Source of the DNA: JBOGEB01 sp050743125
GTDB taxonomy: Bacteria > Actinomycetota > Nitriliruptoria > Euzebyales > Egibacteraceae
NCBI GenBank assembly: GCA_050743125.1
Contig: JBOGEB010000132.1
Location: 1 to 12,211, forward strand
DNA: 12,211 bases
Direction: 5' to 3'
Both the position numbers and the translations under genes were made by a program. Shown here in pieces: positions 8,001 to 12,211 of the stretch. The notes under the pieces are model-generated. The model was not told the DNA's origin. It saw only the letters and a list, made by a program, of their open reading frames with translations, and did no database searches. Position 1 is the first letter of the stretch. Each line of letters begins with the position of its first letter.

Positions 8001-8594
8001 CACCGTGCGACCGCCGGCAGCCGTCCGCAGCTGCTCGACACACCGCACGAGCGCCCCAGGGTCGCCGGCCAGCTCCGCCGCCAACGCGTCCACCTGGGTG
8101 CCCGGCAGCGCGGCGGCGAGGCTGCGGGCAAGGCTGTTCGTGGGCTGGGTTCCAGGCACCAGGGGCGGCACGACCACCCAGCGGCTGCGCTGCTGCGCGA
8201 GGCGGGGCAGCAGGCCGGCCTGCACCAGCGACGACTTGCCGGCCCCTGACGGGCCGATCACCGCCACGAACCGGTGCGCCTGCTCCGGCAGGATGGGGTG
8301 CAGCCGAGCGAACAGCTGCTTGCTCTCCGCCTCGCGGCCGAAGAAGACCCCGGCGTCCTGCTCGGTGAACGCCTCCAGCCCCGGATAAGGCGGTCGCGTC
8401 GCGGTCCAGACGCGCTTGGGCGAAGCCGCCCGCTCCATCATGTACAGCCAGACTCGCGCACCGATGAGCAGCACCATGATCCCCAGCAGCGGCAGCGCGG
8501 CGGCCTTGGGGCTGAGGTACTCCGCCGCAAGCCCAGCCACCGCGAGCAGGATCAGGAGGACATCCAGGATCAGAGCCATCAGCCGACGCGACAT
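5076..8594 (-). CDS. Two-helix membrane-anchored nSTAND1 NTPase with 14 WD40 repeats
   Basis: An intact protein of about 1172 residues. The start is taken as the second of two close ATGs (8594) because GAGGT at 8601-8605 lies 6 bases before it but abuts the ATG at 8600. Domains in order: two membrane helices (about 7-25 and 34-52); linker TRPPYPGLEAF; an nSTAND1-type P-loop NTPase with FFGREAE, Walker A GPSGAGKSS (about 114-122), Walker B TVLLVVDQAEEL (about 197-208) and ATLRSEFL; a helical region with EVAHEALFRQWPPL typical of the winged-helix part; then from about residue 567, 14 units of exactly 42 residues (VAWSPDGRRIATAS, DRTARVWD, LRGHEDW); and a tail LVAKARTRVFRELTDDERRS shared with the neighbouring remnant. 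STAND proteins are signal-triggered oligomerising switches. Inference: the WD40 part senses a ligand and the helices form a membrane effector, as in some defence NTPases. No catalytic effector domain is visible. Fourteen units fit two seven-bladed propellers. Confidence 0.92.
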   Translation of the reverse strand: MSRRLMALILDVLLILLAVAGLAAEYLSPKAAALPLLGIMVLLIGARVWLYMMERAASPKRVWTATRPPYPGLEAFTEQDAGVFFGREAESKQLFARLHPILPEQAHRFVAVIGPSGAGKSSLVQAGLLPRLAQQRSRWVVVPPLVPGTQPTNSLARSLAAALPGTQVDALAAELAGDPGALVRCVEQLRTAAGGRTVLLVVDQAEELVTRAGEQERAGFLALLRAALGKDRGLWVVATLRSEFLTGFLTSGFSDLFRNPVVIGALDRAALFQAIEGPAAQADLTFTFGVVNALVDDTGGGDALPLLAYTLRELYLRVGSGGTVTAEDYRRLGGVAGALSQQADKVTVELQAADVSAPVLATLLKFVAIDEAEPTRRRVRRSTLTDAECGVVDAFVAARLLTSDAEGDDAVIEVAHEALFRQWPPLRQEIKARADELRQRAELERWAQDWVRSGCKDSYLLRDERLESAEQRAAAHGDLRVELPLVHEFLVRSARSDRAALKRLSESVARRALGSVDHDPELGVLLALAAIEECAATPLAQRALLTALTVSRVRGIAHGHEDWIRSVAWSPDGRRIATASADRTARVWDAETGAQLTALRGHEDWVVGVGWSPDGQRIATVSRDRTVRVWDAEAGTELAVLRGHDDGVEWVAWSPDGRRIATASYDRTVRIWNAEADIALAVLRGHEDWVGGVAWSPDGRRIATASGDRTARVWDVESGIELAVLRGHEDWVRGVGWPPDGRRIVTASGDRTARVWDVESGAPLAVLRGHDDMVEGVAWAPDGRRIVTASSDRTVRVWDVESGVELMVLRGHQNGVEWVAWSPDIRQIATASRDRTARVWDVESGVELTVLRGHEDWILGVGWAPDGQRIVTASRDRTARVWDVESSAPLALLRGHEDWVAAVAWSPESRRIATASGDRTARVWDVESSAPLTVLRGHQDRVLDVGWSPDGRRIVTASRDRTARVWDVESGAPLMVLRGHEDWVVGVGWSPDGRRIVTASGDRTARVWDVESSAPLTVLRGHEDWVFGVGWSPDGQRIVTASGDRTVRVWDVESSAPLMVLRGHEDGVGAVAWSPDGRRIVTASGDRTVRVWDASHGAELAVVGVHEHWIEGVAWSPDARCIATASRDRTARVWNAETDLHQLVAKARTRVFRELTDDERRSAMLPDLTRPV
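5181..6896 (-). repeat. 14-unit 126-bp tandem repeat array encoding WD40 blades
   Basis: Inside the STAND gene, 14 consecutive in-frame units of 42 codons are highly alike at DNA as well as protein level. For example tcctcgtggccgcggagcac recurs almost unchanged at the boundary of most units. The outer units (first three and last two) are more diverged than the central ones. This pattern suggests recent homogenisation by unequal crossing-over or gene conversion. Confidence 0.9.
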
Positions 8595-8595
8595 A

Positions 8596-8620
8596 GGCAT
8601 ACCTCAGCAGCTCGCATGCC
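8596..8620 (-). promoter_or_regulatory. Leader of the STAND-WD40 gene: inverted repeat around the ribosome binding site
   Basis: On the minus strand GGCAT and ATGCC arms lie 15 bases apart and enclose the Shine-Dalgarno sequence GAGGT (complement of 8601-8605). Arms and spacing are identical at 4509-4533 although the enclosed bases differ. It may fold over the ribosome binding site; a simple homology explanation is also possible. Confidence 0.4.
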
Positions 8621-8633
8621 AACGTGGTACGCC

Positions 8634-8639
8634 ATTGTA
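8634..8639 (-). promoter_or_regulatory. Candidate -10 box of the STAND-WD40 gene
   Basis: TACAAT on the minus strand lies 13 bases upstream of the conserved inverted repeat and 39 bases before the preferred ATG. The remnant copy has the same box at the same spacing. No good -35 hexamer is seen. Confidence 0.35.
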
Positions 8640-8851
8640 GATTTGCGGCCCACTCGGCCGCAGTGGTGGCCTTTGGGGTCATGGGTGAGCGCAACCGGGG
8701 ACTCGGCGGGGGCTCCGGCGCGCCCGTAGCGATCTGGAGGTTCCGACCTCCAAAGGCGGAGCCCGGACGCCGACGGGGGGCCGTGGCGGTCGGCCAGCGC
8801 CCTCGCCGCGGCCCGACCCGGCGACCCCGCGATCCCGGCGACCGGCGCGAC

Positions 8852-9274
8852 CCCCGACGTCGATGCCCGCCACAGCGACATGCACAAGCGGTGACCCGTC
8901 CGCCATCAGCCGGCGGTAGGGCTCGGTGTCCTCGGGAGCGACCGAGCCGATCGACTCGACGGTCCGCTCGACGCTGCGGTGGAGCCGGACGATCTCCCCA
9001 TCCGCGAAGACCGCGGTCGAGAAAGGGTCCATCTCGACGTAGTCCAGACCGGCCTCGGCGAGCCTCAGCTCGGACGGGACGTCAGTCATGTTGATGAGGT
9101 TGTGCGCCACCGAGTGGGTGTCGAAGCGGTAACCCGGCACCGTCTCGTCGGTCCGCGCCCCGCCGCCAGGCCTGCGGGACTGCTCCAGCACGAGCACGTC
9201 GAGCCCGCCCGGGCGAGACAGCAGGCGGCGACCAGGCCGTTGTGCCTGGCCCCCACGACGAGTACGTCAGGCAT
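8852..9274 (-). pseudogene. N-terminal fragment of a CrtI-like NAD(P)/FAD oxidoreductase
   Basis: From ATG at 9274 the minus strand reads MPDVLVVGARHNGLVAACCL, the N-terminal FAD-binding motif of phytoene desaturase-like oxidoreductases (here VGARHNG, in the family often VGAGHNG). After ARAG the frame must shift by one base near 9209, consistent with a missing G in a G run, to reach LVLEQSRRPGGGARTDETVP. It then continues with the family-like GYRFDTHSVAHNLINMTDVP, LRLAEAGLDYVEMDPFSTAV and DTEPYRRLMADGSPLVHVA. Similarity stops at about residue 140, near 8852, whereas such proteins are usually about 500 residues; the rest has been lost towards the STAND gene. It diverges from the ABC exporter, 70 bases apart. 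The substrate cannot be inferred, and the fragment cannot be a working enzyme. Confidence 0.75.
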
Positions 9275-9344
9275 CGCGTTGCCTGCGTCGAAAGTCTGTC
9301 CACCGCCCCACGACGTGTCACACCCCCGTGCCATCATCGTTCCC

Positions 9345-11200
9345 ATGACGGGGATCACCACGGGCAGGCAACGGACCATGCGACGCGTCGTCGAGTCGTT
9401 CCGGCCGTACCGCGGCCGGCTGGTGGCCGTGGCAGCCCTGGTCGTCTCCACGGCGGGCCTGGGCGTCGTGAACCCGCTGCTCATCAAACCAGTGTTCGAC
9501 CTTGCGCTGTTCTGCCCCCAGGATTGCCCGAACCTCCAGCTGCTCGGCTGGCTGGTCGGCGCGATGATCGCCATCCCGGTCGTGACCGGCGCGCTCGGGA
9601 TCTGGCAGACCTACCTCGCGAACGTGCTCGGCCAGCGGGTGATGCAGGACCTGCGCAACCGGCTGTACGCGCACCTGCAACGCATGTCGCTGCGGTTCTT
9701 CACCGAGACGAAGACCGGCGAGATCCAGTCCCGCCTCGCCAACGACGTCGGCGGCGTCCAGACGGTCGTAACGCAGACGGCGTCGTCGATCCTGTCGAAC
9801 GCCGTGATCCTCGTGAGCACCATCATCGCGATGGTCGCGCTGTCCTGGGAGCTGACCGCGCTGTCGCTTGCGCTCCTGCCCGTGTTCGTCTGGCTGTCCC
9901 AGCGGGTGGGACGCGCCCGGCGCGAGGTGTCCTCCTCGACCCAGCAGACGATGGCCGAGCTGTCCGCGCTGTCGGAGGAGACGCTGTCGGTCTCGGGCAT
10001 CCTGCTGTCGAAGTCGTTCGGGCGGCAGCCCGAGGAGATCGCCCGGTTCCGCGAGCGCAACGCGCGCCTGGCCGACCTGCAGATCCGCGAGCAGATGATC
10101 GGACGAAGCTTCTTCGCGTTCGTGATGATGTTCTTCTCGTCGATGCCGGCGCTCGTCTACCTGGTGACCGGCTTCGTCCTCGCCTCGGGCAGGCCCGTCA
10201 GCGCGGGCACGATCGTGGCGTTCACGACCTTGCAGGCCAGGCTGTTCTGGCCGCTTGGGTCGATGTTCGAGATCTCGGTGCAAGTGCAGTCGTCGCTCGC
10301 GCTGTTCTTCGAGTATCTCGACCTGCAACACGACATCATCGACGCGCCCCACGCGCTCGACCTGGCTCCTGCTCGGGTGCGCGGGGCGATCAGCCTGCGC
10401 AACGTGTCCTTCCGCTATCCGGCGGTGGACGGGGCGGCAGCGCGCCGCTGGGCGCTGGAGGACATCACGCTCGACATCGAGCCCGGCCAGCTCGCCGCCG
10501 TGGTCGGCTCCAGCGGCTCGGGCAAGACCACCCTGTCCTACCTCCTGCCCCGCCTGTACGACGTCACCAACGGCGCCGTGCTCATCGACGGCCACGACGT
10601 GCGCGGGCTTTCGCTGGACTCGCTCGCCCGCACGATCGGGATGGTCACGCAGGAGACCTACCTGTTCCACGCCTCGGTCCGCGAGAACCTGCGCTACGGC
10701 GACCCCCACGCCACCGACGCCCAACTCGAGGCCGCCGCCCGCGCCGCCGCGATCCACGACCGCATCACCGAGCTCGACGACCGCTACGACACGCTCGTCG
10801 GCGAGCGCGGCTACCGCATGTCGGGCGGGGAGAAGCAACGGCTCGCGATCGCCCGGGTCATCCTCAAAAACCCGAGGATTTTGGTCTTGGACGAGGCCAC
10901 CTCCGCGCTCGACACCGTCAACGAGCGGCTCGTCCAACAGGCGCTGGCACCGCTCATGGCCGGGCGGACCACGGTGGCGATCGCGCACCGGCTGTCCACG
11001 ATCCTCGCCGCCGACGTGATCTTCGTCCTCGACCGCGGCCGGCTCGTCGAGCGCGGCACCCACGCCGAGCTGATCGACCGGGGCGCCGTCTACGTCCAGC
11101 TGTACATCCAACAGTCGGCGCCGGCACCGTCGAGGCCCACTGCGCGAACGGCGTCCTGCTGCGGTCAGGCGAGGTGGTGGCAGCAAGGCAGCTCTCTTAG
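9345..11200 (+). CDS. ABC exporter half-transporter (MsbA-like, membrane domain fused to ATPase)
   Basis: A type IV ABC exporter of about 619 residues: six-helix membrane domain (about 1-320) followed by the ATPase, expected to work as a dimer in the cytoplasmic membrane. Substrate unknown. The ATPase has Walker A GSSGSGKTT (388-396), Q-loop VTQETYLFHASVRENLRYGD, signature MSGGEKQRLAIARVILK (Glu replaces the usual Gln of LSGGQ), Walker B ILVLDEATSALD (from 512) and H-loop AIAHRLSTI (His548). The start is ATG 9345; ATG 9378 (MRRVVESFRPYRG) is an alternative, and neither has a clear Shine-Dalgarno sequence. In the main frame the reading runs past the usual end, through the MITE, to 11351. A one-base shift near 11114-11116 instead gives VEAHCANGVLLRSGEVVAAR and a TAG at 11198-11200, exactly at the MITE boundary. 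I take that as the ancestral end, hence the coordinates; it is inference. Confidence 0.88.
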
Positions 11201-11223
11201 AACGTGTTTGAGAAGTATTCCGG

Positions 11224-11319
11224 GGGTCGCGTCGCGTCGGGTTCCGCTCCTTCAGGGTGGGCGGGTGGGGGAGGTTGGTGCGGTCGGTCGGAGCCTCTTT
11301 CCGGGACGCGACGCGACCC
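11224..11319. repeat. 15-bp inverted repeat (hairpin 1) inside the MITE
   Basis: GGGTCGCGTCGCGTC at 11224-11238 pairs perfectly with GACGCGACGCGACCC at 11305-11319. The loop holds the G-quadruplex repeat at 11247-11286. Confidence 0.8.
11247..11286 (+). repeat. 40-bp G-quadruplex-type repeat, copy 2
   Basis: The core GGGTGGGCGGGTGGGGG at 11255-11271 has four G runs with one-base loops. The unit is 37 of 40 identical to 11344-11383 and 35 of 40 to 43-82. It lies in the loop of hairpin 1. Confidence 0.75.
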
Positions 11320-11343
11320 TGTTGTCAGGCGATCGTCGTCTGG

Positions 11344-11383
11344 TTCCTTAAGGGTGGGTGGGTGGGGGAGGTTGGTGCGGTCG
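11344..11383 (+). repeat. 40-bp G-quadruplex-type repeat, copy 3
   Basis: The core GGGTGGGTGGGTGGGGG at 11352-11368 is an ideal parallel G-quadruplex pattern with single-T loops. The unit ends exactly where hairpin 2 begins. Confidence 0.75.
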
Positions 11384-11439
11384 GCGGTTTCGGCGGCCAG
11401 GGGCTGGGGGAGTCCCCCATAGACGACCGCCGAAACCGC
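11384..11439. repeat. 13-bp inverted repeat (hairpin 2) with nested hairpin inside the MITE
   Basis: GCGGTTTCGGCGG at 11384-11396 pairs perfectly with CCGCCGAAACCGC at 11427-11439. Nested in the loop, GGGGG and CCCCC at 11406-11418 form a smaller hairpin. Confidence 0.75.
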
Positions 11440-11485
11440 GCTTCGCTTCGCCCACGGGGCAAGGCCGCGATTCTCAAACACGTTC

Positions 11486-12037
11486 TTAGCGTGCTCCTCC
11501 GAGTGCATTCGCACGTCCGTCGATCCGCTCCGCGAGCTGCGGGTACACGAGCACGAGCACGGCGTGGTCCAGCTCGAGGTCGCCGACGAAAGCCCGATGA
11601 GCGCCCACGTAGCGCACGACGGCTCCCAGTGGGTGACGCCTGCGATGCTCGTAGCGCTGGTGCGACGGATGGAGGCCGAGGTCAGGGACCCAGACCCAGG
11701 CCATCAGGAAGTCGATGCTCCCTGGGCGCTCATGGAGCGCATGGCGGCGGACCGGCATCAGGTTCGTCACGGGTGACCGCCCGAGGTCGCAATCCAGGGC
11801 TCCGGCGACGGCCTCGACAGCGCCACCGGCAGGGGGCAGATCGGCGTCCCCTTCCTCGTCCGCCTGACAAACCCAGACACCCTCGCCGTCGTGACGCAGG
11901 TCGAGGCGGCGTGCCCACCCGGCACCGGTGGCTTCGACCTCGAGCCAGCGCGTAATGAACCGTTCGCCAGCTTCGAGCCTGTAGTCCAGGCGATACGGCA
12001 CAGGATCGACGCCGAGCTGCGTGCCGCTCGCACTCAA
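11486..12037 (-). CDS. Putative glycolipid-binding family protein (PF06475-like), N-terminally short
   Basis: About 183 residues resembling the putative glycolipid-binding (former DUF1089) family, whose biochemical role is poorly known. Family-like phrases in order are SASGTQLGVDPVPYRLDYRL, ITRWLEVEATGAGW, EEGDADLPP, ALDCDLGRSPVTNLMPVRRH, DFLMAWVWVPDLGLHPSHQR, YEHRR and YPQLAERI. There is no signal peptide or membrane segment. The stop TAA is the complement of the TTA at 11486-11488, which is also the target duplication of the left MITE. Only a TTG (12037) is available as a start, and 12 bases before it lies an in-frame TAA formed by the target duplication of the right MITE. Compared with remembered relatives, the first 25-30 residues are missing, so the gene is probably truncated and perhaps dead. 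Assignment is from motif memory. Confidence 0.6.
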   Translation of the reverse strand: MSASGTQLGVDPVPYRLDYRLEAGERFITRWLEVEATGAGWARRLDLRHDGEGVWVCQADEEGDADLPPAGGAVEAVAGALDCDLGRSPVTNLMPVRRHALHERPGSIDFLMAWVWVPDLGLHPSHQRYEHRRRHPLGAVVRYVGAHRAFVGDLELDHAVLVLVYPQLAERIDGRANALGGAR

Positions 12038-12052
12038 TCCGTCGAACGCTTA

Positions 12053-12194
12053 GAGCGTGTCTGAAAACCGATCATGCGGATAGCATCAGTCGTTTTGGGC
12101 CTGTTGTGACCAGGCGATTCGCCTCGCCACGGCAGTGTGAGATACAGCCGTTAGGGCTGATATTCCTTATGGGCAGAGGTTTTAAGACACGCAC
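12053..12194. mobile_element. 142-bp MITE with 17-bp imperfect terminal inverted repeats (IS5-family-like)
   Basis: The left end GAGCGTGTCTGAAAACC (12053-12069) matches the reverse complement of the right end GGTTTTAAGACACGCAC (12178-12194) at 15 of 17 positions. TTA flanks both ends (12050-12052 and 12195-12197). There is no coding capacity. The tips match those of the 286-bp MITE at 12 of 15 positions, so related transposases probably moved both, but the interiors are unrelated. Inside are small hairpins (GGCGA/TCGCC near 12113 and CAGCC/GGCTG near 12145). Confidence 0.8.
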
Positions 12195-12211
12195 TTAGTG
12201 GTCTGGCCCGT

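Larger units (their letters stand above)
11200..11485. mobile_element. 286-bp MITE with perfect 15-bp terminal inverted repeats (IS5-family-like)
   Basis: The left end GAACGTGTTTGAGAA (11200-11214) is the exact reverse complement of the right end (11471-11485). TTA occurs immediately outside both ends (11197-11199 and 11486-11488) as a 3-bp target duplication. There is no transposase gene. TNA duplications and ends of the form GAnCGTGTnTGAnAA recall IS5-family elements such as the IS1031 and IS427 groups, from memory. Inside are two long hairpins and two copies of the 40-bp G-quadruplex repeat. It lies between the convergent ABC exporter and glycolipid-binding genes. Confidence 0.85.

Noticed and set aside
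5836..8249. Long open readings on the plus strand opposite the STAND-WD40 gene
   Set aside because: They are low-complexity antisense shadows (S/T/R/P- or Q/R-rich) of a clear minus-strand gene in GC-rich DNA.
9318..11186. Long minus-strand open reading opposite the ABC exporter
   Set aside because: Composition is a codon-mirror of the exporter (rich in R, H, D, Q) and it has no recognisable motif.
11201..11514. Proline-rich open readings across the 286-bp MITE, including the extension of the exporter frame to 11351
   Set aside because: They come from the hairpins and G-rich repeats and span the element's boundary, so they are not ancestral coding sequence.

Overview
The window is GC-rich, with actinobacterial codon use. 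It carries families common in Actinomycetota: a DUF222/HNH endonuclease, STAND and NACHT NTPases, a MsbA-like ABC exporter and a glycolipid-binding-like protein. I would place it in the Actinomycetota but cannot go lower. There are no rRNA or tRNA genes and no CRISPR array.

Layout, left to right. (1) 1-1071, minus: a DUF222/HNH gene, 3'-partial and read through three frameshifts; its HNH motif is overwritten by a 40-bp G-quadruplex-type repeat. (2) 1322-2172, plus: the wreck of a membrane-anchored NACHT protein with its NTPase core deleted. (3) 2223-3437, plus: an intact FAD-dependent monooxygenase. (4) 3444-3900, minus: a decayed histidine phosphatase. (5) 3938-4507, minus: a gutted second copy of the large STAND gene that follows, keeping only its promoter-proximal membrane segment and its last WD40 units. 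(6) 5076-8594, minus: the centrepiece, an intact protein of about 1172 residues with two N-terminal membrane helices, an nSTAND1-type P-loop NTPase and 14 nearly identical 42-residue WD40 units. (7) 8852-9274, minus: a fragment of a CrtI-like FAD oxidoreductase. (8) 9345-11200, plus: an ABC exporter half-transporter with a probable frameshift at its extreme C-terminus. (9) 11200-11485: a 286-bp MITE with perfect 15-bp inverted ends and TTA target duplications. (10) 11486-12037, minus: an N-terminally short putative glycolipid-binding protein. (11) 12053-12194: a second, 142-bp MITE with related ends and again TTA duplications.

The genes do not form one operon. The region looks like a graveyard and nursery of STAND-type proteins: one live gene, one dead paralogue sharing its leader, and one dead NACHT cousin. 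The live gene fits a candidate conflict or defence sensor, with WD40 sensing, STAND oligomerisation and a two-helix membrane effector; that role is inference from architecture. Two related MITEs bracket the gene at the right end. The left one landed on a TTAG where two convergent genes seem to have shared overlapping stop codons, and both stops survived. Several single-base frameshifts, most explained by one missing G in a G run, could be genuine decay or sequencing error and should be checked before calling every broken gene dead.
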